Below are positions 13,201 to 28,093 of a stretch of 64,000 nt of DNA, piece by piece. A model generated the notes under the pieces. The model ran no database searches, was not told the DNA's origin, and saw nothing but the letters and a program-made list of their open reading frames with translations. Location: assembly GCF_963259705.1 (NCBI RefSeq), contig NC_081841.1:93976559-94040558 (forward strand). Reading direction: 5' to 3'. The stretch comes from Myotis daubentonii (lineage: Eukaryota; Chordata; Mammalia; Chiroptera; Vespertilionidae). The stretch's first letter is position 1. Each line of letters starts with the position of its first letter. The position numbers and the translations under genes are program-made.

Positions 13201-13452
13201 GATGGGCGCAGGAAACCCAGTCCTAAGACTGTGAACTGGCCTCTGGAGCAGTTTGGAAAAGAAGTCACAACTGCCAGGAGCACTAGTACAAGTTCATTAA
13301 AAACCATCACAGCTGACTCATCTCATCTTCTGTTGACAGGGTTACTGGTCAAGTTAATAAATGAAGTAATAATAAAAATACTCCACATTTATTGGCTGCT
13401 TACTGCCCTCTGGATACTGCTGTACTGTACACAGTGGTATGCTCATAGACAA

Positions 13453-13560
13453 TTAACAACGGGCTCTCCAGGAAAGAAGCCCTGATTTTCGCATTTGCTG
13501 ATTTCTTAGTGTAAATACTCCCACTGTGGCCAACTTCAAAACACCAAAGTGACTTCATTC
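13453..13560 (+). repeat. Diverged direct repeat, copy 2
   Basis: Second member of the pair with 11955-12070. Followed by 'tcatcccacaaatttaacaa', which has no counterpart in copy 1. Confidence 0.6.
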
Positions 13561-13644
13561 ATCCCACAAATTTAACAATACTGAAAATTTAACAACCAGT
13601 CCTTAGGAGCCTGTAGAGCCCACTCCAGTACACCACGGTTTTAC

Positions 13645-13745
13645 ATGCAGGGACGTTGTGCCCCTCACAATGACCCTATCAGGTATGTGCCACTATAATT
13701 CCCATTTCACAGTTGAAGAAACAGAGACACAGAAAGTGAGTTTGA
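13645..13745 (-). repeat. MIR SINE remnant
   Basis: 'cctcacaatgaccctatcag', 'attcccatttcacagttgaa' and 'gaaacagagacacagaaagt' are reverse-orientation MIR core landmarks. Confidence 0.75.
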
Positions 13746-16067
13746 CCAGCTCCCACCTCCATGATATCTTTATGAGAAAGGTGACAAATTATTGTGTGCG
13801 TTCATAACTGGCTACCTGACTGAATTCCAAGGTTCAGATTAAGAGCTGAGTGAGAACCAGCCTGAAGAAGCATCCACATCACCCCTGGGCACTATCCAAT
13901 ATACGAGTAACACCAAGCAGGGAACAATGACCTTAGGAGAGTGATGCTCTGTAAGGAAGGACCAGATCTAACAATGTGATGTTTAATAGACATAAGAGTG
14001 GGACTCAGTCTGGGTTCAAAACATCCACGGAGCAGATACAGGTTGGGAGCTACAGCTTGCCAGTAGGCAAGTGTAGTTGATTCCGACTCTGTACCAGTGT
14101 GACATGGCCTCTCCCGTAACTGCTAATGGAACTGGAGCCACATTGTTCCAAGTGCAGCATCTGGGCCAGGCGCCTGGCTGTGCTTCTTAGCCTGACTGTC
14201 CAAGTGTGAGAGAAATACCGGAGACATGGGCAGAAGAAAAGGTGACTCAAACCAGCACCAAGGGTAAAGGAACTGGGGGAGGGGGGTTACTCAGAGATAT
14301 GGGAGGAAAGCAACCATGTGAAGGAGCCTCCTCACTCCATCTAGCTCCAAAGGAGCACCGGGAAGCCCCCAGGGAGCAGAGTGCCTCTCTGTGGAAGGCA
14401 GTGCTTTCTAACAATCACAGCTCTCAGAAGACGGGGTGAGGACCCCGTCTGAGGGATCATCCCCAACTGGATGACTGCAGAGCACAGAGGCCCGCTGCAG
14501 AGCAGAAAATTCAGGCAGCATCTATAAAAGCCGTGGAGCTATGTGGTCAACCAAGACCAAAGTGTAGAACATTAAGCCTGAAAGCACCTATAGTTCATTT
14601 TTGTTAATCCCCTACTCCTCATAAAGCCCCATATCTCTAATCCCTCAACACCCCTGCAAGCTGTTCATGGACATATCTCCTCTACATGGAGCAAGCGGAG
14701 AAAGGTGAAGCAATGTGCCAACGCCCCCCTGACATTATGTAGCAAGGGCCTCTCTGTCCATTGCCATTCTGGTCATGCTACACTCAGGCCCCTTCCATCC
14801 ATGACAGGTGTGTTTTAGGACGTGCACCAGTAGAAGAAGAGGAAGAAGAGATACGCTTTCTTTCCTTAGTTTTCTGAGAAATAAAAAGGGTCTATTTATT
14901 TTGTTTCTAGAACTGTAAAAATTGTATCAATCCCTGAGCTCCCAAGTCAACATTCACAAATGATTCTACCTTTTTAAGCATGGCAGCAGCCCACTGGTTT
15001 CCTGGACAGAGAAAGAGAGGAAATAATAGTTGTCAGAGCCCAAGTCAGAGAGGAGGCTGTGGGCTTGTGTGGGGGCCACGCATGTGGAAGCAGCCATGTG
15101 AGGGCTGCATGGCCACTGCACAGCTTTGTGGAGGTGCGTGGCTGCATGCTTAGAATCCATCCTGAGGAGCTGTGCGGAGGTGGAGAGGGAGCGAGATTGA
15201 TTGATGCTGGGTGGCAGGTATTTTATGTCCTGTGTTGTTATTTATGTCTTTACACCTACACTCCAGAGACACACACAAATGCTGGCTGACACAGCATTTC
15301 AAAAGCATTTCCATGGAAGCATTTGTGCAGTTAAGCTGTCCTCTCTCTAGTTCACATGCCACGGCTGGACGAGCTGTGCAGCTGACAGGACCCTGTGTGT
15401 GAGGGGCAGGAACACGGACGGGGCACCGGGCACAGGGCTAGCTATTCACTTGAGGACAATGGTTTGTCCTTCTTAGCCTTTGCCTCAATGACAGAATCAA
15501 GTGTGAGCCATCAACATAGGAAGTCTGGAACAAGTCCACCCTAAAGCCATCACGTGGGGCTGAGCGAATCAGACCTCTGTGCTGCCCCGGGAGGAGTTGG
15601 GTATAGATGCCACAACAGTCCAGCGTGAGGTGTTGAGGCTTGAGCAGAAAGGGCAGCCAGCACAGTATATCAGAGCCAGAGTGGGGTGAGCAGGGAACTC
15701 TGGTGTGGGAGGGGGACTGCAGGGCCCCAACTGGAGCCTGAGCAGGGAAGGGAGGGTGCCCCGTGGGCAGCTGCCTGGCACAGGGTGTCAGAGTCCAGCA
15801 CTGGGTGACAGAAGGATCTGCAGGGGCAGGAGGTGCTAACAATGGGAGGTTGTTTACACAAAAGGGTTTGATCCAGGACATAAACACATGCAGAATAACA
15901 GGAGCCAGAGTTTTCACCCTCAGAGAAATGAGGCACAAGCATGGGAACGGGAAGGGCAATACAAGCTGGACACTGTGGTGCTGGATTAGAAGTGGAAGTG
16001 ATAGGTGGACTCATGCTTGACAATATGTGCAGATAGATGTAGAAATGCATGTTCGGTAAGGGTGTAT

Positions 16068-16069
<2 letters not shown>

Positions 16070-16112
<43 letters not shown>
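16070..16112 (+). repeat. (AC)n microsatellite
   Basis: Perfect 43-bp AC run; open frames crossing it on both strands are artefacts. Confidence 0.98.
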
Positions 16113-16117
<5 letters not shown>

Positions 16118-16944
16118 TCTTTCTTCTGAGACAGCCTGGGAGCATCCGCACCCTGAAGTCAGGAAGCACACCTCGCCCCGAGTCCTCATTTCTAAATGCC
16201 ACTGTCCACTAAGTGGAATCAAGGCTTGGAGAGAAGGCTGGTTCTGGAACAGAGGCGTGGAAAGTACGAGGTGAGCCTGAAACATCGGTGCCAGAAAACG
16301 AGAACGCTCACAGGAAGTGAAGGAGGCATGTCAAAGGGATTTAGAAACCAGCTTGAAGATGCTCCAGTGACCAAATCAGGGACAATTTGAGAATCAAAGT
16401 AAGTACTGACAATAATAGATACAGCCTATTGAATAAAATGGGAAATGAATGATGAGGAATGAAATATTTACATGTTTTCGAAGTACCTGTCCCAGAAAAT
16501 CTTACTGACTACAAAGGGGGAAAGAGCAGCTTGACCATGAAGAAGCGTGGCAGACTTCGCCTGAACCACATGGTCAAAGTCAATGCTGTCAGGAACCAGG
16601 AACCCCAAACCACATGCTCCTGCCAGTGCACAAGGAGAACCGGCGTGGGCTGCTGCTCCCGCAGGTGAGTCGCCGAGGAAGAGCCACACACACAGCCCAA
16701 CCGAGGGGCATGCACAGAACACGGCCTGTGGTCGAAGGCCACTAGATGGAGTAGAGTCTGTCCCAGCCTGGAGTAAAGAGAGACTCGCTGACAAATGCAG
16801 CGTGTGCCCAGAACTGAGTCCTTTTGCTGTGGGTGTGATGGTAACAACCGGCAGGATGTGACGAGGATCTGAGCACTGGATAATGACAAGGTATTCACGT
16901 TACCCTTCTGACTTCAATGATTGCCCTGTGCTTACATAAGAAAA

Positions 16945-17945
16945 CTAGGGGCCCGGTGCACGAAATTCGTGCATTGGGTGTGTGTGTGGGGGGGAGTGTC
17001 CCTCAGCCCAGCCTGCCCTCTCTCACATACTGGGAGCCCTCAGGCATTGACCCCCATCACCCTCCAATCGCGGGATCGGCCCCTTGCCCAGGCCTGACGC
17101 CTCCGCCAGAGGTGTCAGGCTTGGACAGGGGACTCCCATCTCCCCCCGATCACTGGCTCTGGCCCCCGCCCAGGCCTGAGGCCTCTGGCCCAGGAATCAT
17201 GCCTGGGCAAGGGACCCCCATCTCCCTCTGATCGCTTGCTCCACCCCCCGCCCAAGCCTGATGCCTCTGACCCAGGCTTCAGGCCTGGGCAAGGGGACCA
17301 TCATATCCCCCCAATCCCCGGCTCCGCCCCCCGCCCAGGCCTGATGCCTCGGCCAGAGGAGTTGACCCTCATCACCCTCCGATCACCAATCACCAGATCG
17401 GCCCCTTGACCAGGCCTGAAGCCTCCGGCAGAGGTGTCAGGCCTGGGCAGGGGACCCCCAGCTCCCCGCGGTTGCAGGCTCCGCCCCTGCCCAGGCCTAA
17501 CGCCTCTGGCTGAGTCGTCCGGCTAGGGCAGCGGGGACCCGCAGCTGCAGCGGCCCCGCGATCGTGGGCTCCGCTTTAGGCCCAGGCAAGGGACCCCTAG
17601 CTCCCGGGACTGCCAGCTTCGACCGTGCCCAGCTCCCATCGCTGGCTCCACCCCTACTTCCTGCTATCACTGGCCAGGGCGGAAAAGGCACCTGATTCTC
17701 CGATCATGGCTGGGGGGCAGGGCAAAGGCGGCCCTGGGTTTCCGATCACTGTCAGTGGCAGGGGGCTTCTTCCTGCTTTCCCTTTCGCCTCCCTGCATTG
17801 TGCCTACATATGCAAATTAACCGCCATCTTGTTGGCAGTTAACTCCCAATCTTAGTTGGCAGTTAATTTGCATATAGCCCTGATTAGCCAATGAAAAGGG
17901 TATCGTCGTACGCCAATTACCATTTTTCTCTTTTATTAGTGTAGA
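16945..17945 (-). mobile_element. Helitron B (HeliBat type), complete copy inverted relative to Helitron A
   Basis: On the minus strand it starts TCTACACTAATAAAAGAG at 17945 and ends with the gtgcacgaaattcgtgca-type hairpin and CCCCTAG at 16945, between A and T. It is longer than Helitron A (1001 against 819 bp) because it has more GC-rich 'cccaggcctga' units, but has two rather than three of the roughly 24-bp 5' units. The open frame shared with Helitron A (17497-17691 here, 12545-12733 there) differs by only a few residues, showing recent common origin and not coding function. Octamer motifs at 17810 and 17866. Confidence 0.95.
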
Positions 17946-18624
17946 TGTCCTTGTTTGTAGCCATGTGCATTCATATGCTCAGGGGTGATGGGGCACCATG
18001 TCACAACTTACTCTCAAATGGCTAAAGAACCCACAGTTGTATTTGCACCTCTTTTGTCAATTGGAATGTTTTGCAGGCTACAAGAAAGAAGAGAAAAAGG
18101 AAGGGGAGGGGAATTTTAAAAGTTATAGGAGTCTGAGGCAGGGAAGGGAGGTGGGGACCATGAAGTGTGAATCAGAAGGGGTGGTTAGGAGATGAGCAGT
18201 TCCTTTCCTGGCAAGTTTCAGAGCCAGACCGCTCTCCTCCCAAAGTTGAGGGATCTCTCTGCTTCTTCTAGTCGCTCCCACCCCACATTCTGCTACCAAC
18301 GGTGCAGGGCAGTGGCCCTCTGCCAGCCAGTGCAAGGAGGTGAGCCCAGAGGCTGCAGTTCAGACTCCAAGAGGTGGCGGCAATAGAGACAGGTGAAGAG
18401 TAAGAGGCTGGGCAGGCCCTCAAAGGGCAAGAATCCCTGTGCAAGTGAAACCTGGGCAGAGTAGGGGAATTGTTAAATGTTCTTTGAAAGTTCCTCAGAG
18501 CCCAGAGCTGAGACTCAATAACCCTGACAGGAAATCCGCCTCTACATCTATTTTAATTTTAATATTCAGAATTGGCAGGCACTCATTGAGCTTCCACATT
18601 GACTTTAGGAAAGAGTACAAGAAT

Positions 18625-18760
18625 GAGAGCTGAAACCAAAGGCTCTGCCCCACGTTTCCTGTCCTCAGTCTCCACATCTGTCAAATGGGAAACCACCTGT
18701 CCTACTCACAGAGCTGGGGAGAGGGAGGTCAGGTGAAAATACGCGGATGGCAGGTTGCGT
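18625..18760 (+). repeat. Possible MIR SINE remnant
   Basis: 'cctcagtctccacatctgtc' followed by 'aaatgggaaa' and 'ctactcacagagctgggg' resembles the MIR 3' half. Weak. Confidence 0.4.
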
Positions 18761-19399
18761 CACCTTTGCAGAGAAAATTCACCATTTCCTTTTGCCATCT
18801 TTAGTAGGCCAGTAGGGAGGTCACCTCTGTCCTTGCTACCCAGCTCAAGTACTTCCCTGAGGCGTGTACAGAAGAGATCTGGCCCCTAACTGAACCAAGA
18901 CAGGTTGAATGACCAGCCCTAGGACAGGGGTATTGAATGGCAAGCCCTAGGTCGGTTTATCTGAGCAACACTTCCTCTACTCAGGCTGGAAAGAGGCCTC
19001 TGGATGTTGGCTCTGCTCATGGCCCCATAAGTGTTGCTCACACACCAACCCTAGCCTTTTCACTAGCAGTCACCCACCTGTACCCCATTCACTTTCTCAC
19101 CTCCTTGTTTACCCAGCGCAGATTTCAAGGCTCATTATTGTTGTAACTCTGTCTCCTCCCTCCCTCTGCTGTGTCCTCCCAGCAGGGCCCCACTCAAGCA
19201 GCTGTCCCCTCCACTGCACCCAGGCTGCTGAGCACAGCAGGAACACTGAGCTCACTGCATAGCTATGTCCACACACCTCTAACAAGGCTGCCGGCCCCCA
19301 GCCATCCCCACTACCCATGGTGTTTGCTTTTCCCTCCCTCCTTCTAAAAGACCATTCTATTCCTTCTCATCTCCCCAAAACACTTAACACCTCTCCCCT

Positions 19400-20330
19400 T
19401 CTGTTCTTTTCCACCAATGACTGTCTCATTCTTCATTGAGAAAATAGAAGCAACAAAGCAAAGGTTTCCCACCATTGGCCCACTTCCATTTGGACCCACA
19501 CTCCCCCCTTTCCCTCTGTTACTGTGGTTAAACTGTCTCTACTCCAAGAGAAAGGTCAACCCTCCATCCGTGCTTTGCATCCCAGGCCCTCTTACCTTCT
19601 CAAGGACCTTGCTCCTGAATTTACTTTTTCCTGTGTCTGCAATTTTGTTCTCCCTTTCTACTGGACCATTTAATCATACACATGTTTTCATATCTCCTGT
19701 CCTTAAAAAAACAACTCACTTCCTTGATCTCACATTTCCTTGTAGCTCCTGTTCCATTTGTCTGTTCCCCATTACAGCAAGAAGACTTATTTGTAGTCCT
19801 CACTTCACAGTCTCTCCCTAACCTACTCTAAGTGGACTTCGGTCCTTATCCCTACACTTAGTCTGCTCTTGCAAGAGCACCAGTAACCTCCATGTAGCCT
19901 AATTCAGTGGCCACTTCTCTGTTCTATCTTACTGGATCTCTTAGCATCCCCTAAGAGACAGTTGACCACTTCCTCTTTCCCTTGGTTTCATGGTACTCCT
20001 CTTTCCTAAATGTCCACCAACCTCACCTAATGTATCTTCTCTTCTTCTCTGCTTGATCTCCAAATGTTGAAATGCCCAAGAGCCTTATCTTGGGCCCATT
20101 TCTTTCCTTCTCTATCCCTAAGTGACCTCATTGTGTAGCTTTAAATAAAATCTGTATGCTGAGGACTCCCAATCCATTTTCTATAGAAAATGCTTTTCCT
20201 TTGTTTAAAATTCTCAAAAGGCCTCCATCATCCTTAGAAACTTGTTTTCCTAGTTTGTGAACCCTACATGATCTGCCCCACTCAACATGGGGCCTGGCAA
20301 CTAGATCTCCTTCTGCTGACAGATAACTGA
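19400..20330 (+). repeat. L2 LINE fragment
   Basis: Follows the L2 3' region in sense: 'gtccttatccctacac', 'agttgaccacttcctctttc', 'cttgggcccatttctttcc', 'taaataaaatctgtatgctg' and later 'cctacatgatctgccccact'. Internally deleted and without a usable frame. Confidence 0.7.
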
Positions 20331-20888
20331 TAAAGGATACAGGACACCTTCTAATCAGGGGCATTTTGGGGCATGAGTGTGTAGAAGATGTGCTCCAGAG
20401 GGAAGGGACTGGAGAATGCTGTGATGCATGGGAAAGGAGTAGGGAAAGGAAGGAAAGGAATACACTTCTATAATCAGACGCCAGCTTGGAGAAGGTCCTG
20501 CTTCCATGGACAACAAATTGCTAAGGCAGCCCCATCAGCAGCAGGGTCTGTGGCAGTAGAAGACCACATCCACTCCACTGGATGGGTGATGGAGAGAGAT
20601 GGGGGCTGGGTGTTGTAGAGAGAGAAGAGGAGAAGGAGGAATAGCTGCCATTTTGCAAAATTCAATCGACTGCCTATAGCTGGGGCCAAGAGAGGGCATG
20701 GCAACCAAGAATTTAGTCACAAGCTGAGCTCATAAGAAGTTGATCTGGGACAAATGTGCCTTGGCTGACATGGCAGAGATTGGGAACCTCAGAACCCCGA
20801 GACCACAGCTGGGCTCCTTCTCCCCAAAGCCAAGTGCTCTGTACTCTTCTCTTATGCCACCCAAGTGAGGAAATAAAAGCCCCCTCTA

Positions 20889-23301
<2,413 letters not shown>

Positions 23302-24559
23302 TCAATGTTTTCAAGGTACTTGGGAGTATGCCAGGGTCACGGGCCCCAGGACTGTCCCACCAAATTCTTCAAGGATCTTCACTAGGCATGCCACAGAAGA
23401 GTACTGTGGCACAGCTAGACCAATGGCTACCTGCATCATTACAAACAACTCCAGCCCTAAAACTCTGCTCAAGATAGCTTTGTACTATCAAAGAAGAAAC
23501 TCATGTCAAAACCTGGGGAAACTCCAATTTACCAAGAAACAAAAGAAAGCACTAGTAGGATGCAGCATGAAAGACTCAAGTTATGCCTGAAGCAGAACTT
23601 TCTGCCATGGTAAGAATTGTGTCATTGAACAAGTTGTTAAAGGAGGCTTTTGGTGTGTATATTATTTTTGTTTGTTTTTAGGAAAAGAAAACATATTCCT
23701 TTATTTAACTGCTTTGTGGTAAGGAAGAAACTAGATTACCCATTACAGCTGCCTCCAGCCCAAGGAGAACATGGTTAATTTGTGTATGGTGATGAGGTAG
23801 GGGTCTTCATGTATTCTAGGTACCAGCAAACACTCTAAGTCATCACCAATAGAACTGTAATTTTTTGGTATAATTTTAGTATAGCTTTTAGTATAACCTG
23901 CGTACAATAAAAAGCCTGGATTTCAAAAGAATAACTAAGTGCAAGAGTTTTTACAAATGCACACCATAATTAAGATACAGAACATTTCCATCACCCCAAA
24001 AAGTCTTTCATGGCTGTTTGCAATTAATCCTCACTCCCACTCCAGACAACCAATGATCTAATTTCCATCACCAAAGCTTCCTTCTGCCAATTTAAAACTT
24101 CATATAAATTGAATCATACAATATGTACATTTTTGTATCTGTTTCTTTTGCTCAAAGATTTTGAGATTCACTCATTTTCTTGCATGTATCCAAGGTTTGT
24201 TCCTTTTTTCTTGTTGCTACGGTTGTCATTCTTATTCTTGTTCTTGTTGTTGTCTAGTATTCCATTGTATGACCATATCCATTCACTTGTTGATGGGTAT
24301 TTGGATTGTTATGAATAAAGGTGTTACATTTTCACATAAGCATTTTTGAAGATGCATGTTTCTATTTCCTTTGAGTAAATACCTAGAAGTGGGGTTTTGG
24401 GTCTTAGGGTAGGTGTTTAATTATAGTTAAAATTGCCTAACAGTTTTTCAAAATAGTGGTGCCATTTCATGATCCCACCAGCAATACATGAGAACTCAAG
24501 TTGCTTTACATGCTGACCAATTAGACTTATCAGTCTTTTTAATGTTAGTTATTATAGTG

Positions 24560-24801
24560 CAGTGACTTTCAACCTTTTTCATCTCATGGTGCACATAGAG
24601 TAATTACTAAAATTCCGTGGAACACCCAAAAATATTTTTTTGTTGATTTTACAAAAAATAGGTAATTTTGATTCATTGACACTGGACAGCTATTGCTGTG
24701 TTGGCTCTTGTCATTTTTTTTATTTGACAATCTAAGGGAACAGAGGTCAGATACTGCATGCTTAAAAATTCTTGTGGCAGCACACCAGTTGAAAATTGCT
24801 G
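24560..24801 (+). mobile_element. Non-autonomous hAT element, 242 bp
   Basis: Flanked by a perfect 8-bp target duplication TTATAGTG (24552-24559 and 24802-24809). Imperfect terminal inverted repeats CAGTGACTTTCAAC and GTTGAAAATTGCTG. Inserted into the old L1. Matches the pattern of bat nhAT MITEs; no transposase. Strand is arbitrary. Confidence 0.88.
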
Positions 24802-25088
24802 TTATAGTGGATATAAACTAGTATCTCATTGTAGTTTTAATTGCATTTCCATGATGGCTATTGATGTAGATAATTTTTTTCATGTGTTTATGGACTCTTC
24901 ATATATACCTTCTTTTGTGAAGTGTCTTCATTTTTTTTTGAGCTATTTGCTTTTCCTTATTGAATTATAGGAGTTTATATATCCTGGAAATGAATCCTTT
25001 ATCAGATGTACATATTGTGAATGTCTTCTCCAAATCTTTGATTTTAATGTTGTCATTTGAAAAGCAGTTTTTAATTTTGATAAAGACC

Positions 25089-25445
25089 TTTTTTTTTTTA
25101 GTTTTTTCTTTCTTTAATTTTGTTTTATTGCTTAAAGTATTACATAGAGTATTACATATGTCTCCTTTTGTTTTTTTCCCCTTGACCTTCCTCTGGCTTC
25201 CCCTACCCCCCAGTGTCTTATGTCCACTGCTTATGCTTATATGCATGCATACAAGTCCTTAAGTTGATCTCTTACCACCCCCCCTCCCCGCAATCCTCCC
25301 TGGCCTTCCCACTGTAGTTTGACAGTCTGTTCCATGCTGCTCTGCCTCTGTATCTATTTTTGTTCATCAGTTTATAAAGGTCTTTATTATCCATAAATGA
25401 GTGAGATCATGTGGTATTTTACTTCAGCATGTATGGAACTGGAGA
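25089..25445 (-). mobile_element. Bat-type L1 3' end, 5'-truncated insertion
   Basis: Begins with a T-run (poly-A on minus) then 'gcttaaagtattacatagag', 'ttatgcttatatgcatgcat', 'acaagtccttaagttgatct', 'tgcctctgtatctatttttg'. The same sequence recurs at 26920-27170. The repeat is far better matched between copies than the surrounding L1, so it is a younger insertion. Confidence 0.7.
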
Positions 25446-26383
25446 GCATTAGTTTTTTCTTTTATGATTAGAATTTTTTGTGCCCTGCCTATTCTTTGTC
25501 TACCCCAAGGTCACAAAGATATTCTCTTATGCTTTCTTCCAGAAGTTTCATAGTTATGGCTTTTACTTTTAGGCTAAAATTTATGTCAAACTAATTTTTA
25601 CACATAGTGTAAGTTAGAGATGTGAGTTCATTTGCTTCATACAAGTAGATGGCTTGAGCACCAGGCTTCATTTTCCCCACTGAATTACATGGAGGAGATC
25701 CTTTGGAACAATCCTTTCTTTGTTTCAATTATGCTGCCACCTTTGTAAAAGTCAATTGACTATATATGTGTGTCTTCTCTGATTTGTTCCATTAATATAC
25801 CAGTTCAACACTCACTTGATCACCGTAGATTTATATTAACTTTGAAATATAAATGTTAGTTCTCCAGCTTAGGTATTGTTTAACATGATTATTTTGTTTT
25901 TTCTAGAACTTCAGCATTTTCATATAGATTTTAGAAGCAGTTTGTTAATTCATACAGAATAGCTTGCTGGAGTTGGTTGGGACTGCACTGACTCCTGTAG
26001 AGCAATTTGGGGAGAATTGATATCTTAGGAATATTGAGTCTTAAAATCCAAGAACACAAATACAGCTCTCCATTTATTTAGGTCTTGTTTAATTTCTCTT
26101 GGCAATATTTTATAGATTTCAGTATAAAGGTCTCATATTTTTAAACTACTAATAAATTTATTCTTAACTATTTTATGGCACTATATACAACATATTATAA
26201 TTTTTACTTTCCAATTGTTAGTTTATATATTGGCCTTGTACTTTGCAGCTTTGCTCCTTTACATATTAATTCCAATAGGATATTTTGGTAGATTCATTAG
26301 TTTTTTTACGTAAAAAAATCTTGTCATTTGTGAACAGAGACAATTTCACTTCTTTTATCCTATCAGTATGCCTTTTATTTCTT

Positions 26384-27304
26384 CCTTCTTTTTTTTTTTA
26401 ATCAAAATCTGTCTTTATTAAAGTGAACAAATCATCAGAGTCCTACCCAAACTTAGTGAGCGATGCTGAATCTGCTCCCCTTGCCCGCCTTCAACCAGGC
26501 CAACTCCAGCTCCCAGCTGGCCTAGCAGTCCAAAGTAGGGAGTGGCTCTGCACTGTCACGCAGCACAGACACTGCACATTTCAGTGCTTTCAGTGAATTG
26601 GTGTCTTCAGTAAACTTTTTCTGAGCAGCAAAGACAAGAATCGTTTCCAGAAACCTTAGAATTGGATATAAACATTGGCAATAGACACAATCAATAAATA
26701 TCATACCATTTCCCAAATGAACAAGACCCCCCAATGAGAGTTCTTTTCCTGAAGACATTCAAACACCCTGACCAGAGAGTCTGTCTTGGTCCTCCAACCA
26801 CACAAGGTTTCAAATGCCCACGTGTGGGGGTCAGGCCTTGAACAGAGGGGGGTGTGATGAGAGGCCAGAAAGCAAAGTAAATCACTTTTTTTGTTTGTTT
26901 CTTTTTTTTTTTTTTTAATTTATTGCTTAAAGTATTACAAAGGGTATTACATATGTGTCCATTTTATCCCCCCCCCCCGCCCTAGACAGTCCCCTAGCCT
27001 CCCCTATCCCCCAGTGTTTTATGTCCATTGGTTATGCTTATATGCATGCATACAAGTCCTTTAGTTGATCTCTTACCCCCCTACCTCCTGCCCCCCAACC
27101 CTTCCCGGCCTTCCCGCTGCAGTTTGACAATCTGTTTGAGGCAGCTCTGCCTCTGTATCTATTATTGTTCAATAGATACTGAAGAACTTCAAATAAAAGG
27201 AATCCTGCCACATGCACATCCCTCATTGGCAGCCACAGGGACAGCGGAGACCACAGCAGCTATGCCCTGGACCCTGCGTGTATCCCTGCATCCCCGTTCC
27301 ATCT
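26384..27304 (-). pseudogene. Processed retrocopy (3' UTR of an unrecognised mRNA), itself split by an L1
   Basis: Flanked by a 15-bp direct duplication tgccttttatttctt (26369-26383 and 27305-27319). On the minus strand it ends AATAAAG (about 26417), a short tail and a poly-A tract (T-run at 26389-26399). The body is 26400-26884 plus 27172-27304, separated by a bat L1 3' end. No protein homology was recognised; most or all is probably UTR. The parent gene is unknown. Confidence 0.7.
26885..27171 (-). mobile_element. Bat-type L1 3' end inside the retrocopy
   Basis: Starts with a long T-run (poly-A on minus) and then repeats the 25089 element: 'tattgcttaaagtattacaa', 'ttatgcttatatgcatgcat', 'tttgacaatctgtttgaggc'. 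Target duplication not identified. Confidence 0.7.
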
Positions 27305-27477
27305 TGCCTTTTATTTCTTGTTCTTTCCCCTTGCTATATTGCACTGGCAAGGATGGCCATTCGGTAATATGCTAGGCATCCTTCCTTTGTTCTAGTGACA
27401 TACAAATGTCACCATTAAGTATAATTTTAGCTGTGGCCTCTCCATAAATGTCTTCTACCAGACTGAAAGATTATCGT

Positions 27478-27513
27478 CTACACTTGATCTTAGCCAAAAG
27501 GCCAAGAAGGAAT
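27478..27513 (-). pseudogene. U2 snRNA 5'-end fragment (retropseudogene)
   Basis: On the minus strand it reads the first about 36 nt of U2 snRNA: ttggccttttggctaagatc then aagtgtag, with two or three changes. No U2 body follows, so it cannot make functional U2. It is flanked by similar 15-mers ending in TTATC (27461-27475 and 27514-27528), a plausible decayed target duplication. Confidence 0.7.
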
Positions 27514-28093
27514 GACAAGTTATCTTCTATTTCTAATTTTCTGAGAATTGTTATCATAAATTGGTGTTGAATTTTGTCACATACTTTTTCTACATTTTTT
27601 GATATGATTACCACTTCTCTCCTTTATTGTGTTAATGTATTGAACTCTAAAGATTGGTTTCAAATGTTGCATCAACTCTTTGTCATGATGTATTACCTTC
27701 TTAAATATTGCTGGGCTTTATTTACTAATATTTGGTTGCAGATTTTTGTATCTGTATTTATGAGAGATATAGAATTATAACTTTCTCTTATCTCCTCTGA
27801 TTAGTATGCTGAGCTAATCATTCAAGTCAGGAAATGTTATCTCTTTATACATTTTCTGAAAAGGTTTGAGTGAGATCAATGTTTTCCTTTTTTAAATGTC
27901 TGTATAATTCACCAGTAAAAACATCTGGGCCTGGAGTCTTTTTTGTGGGGAGATTTTAAATTATGAATTCAATTTATTTAATAGATAGAAGGCTATTTTC
28001 ATTTTCTATGCATTCTTACATCAGTTTTGGCAGGGTGTTTTTTTTCCAAAGAATTTATCCATTTCTGCTAAGATGTCAAATTTATGGACATAA

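Noticed and set aside
15438..15959. 173-aa open frame on the minus strand
   Set aside because: Low-complexity Pro/Leu/Ser composition and no homology recognised.
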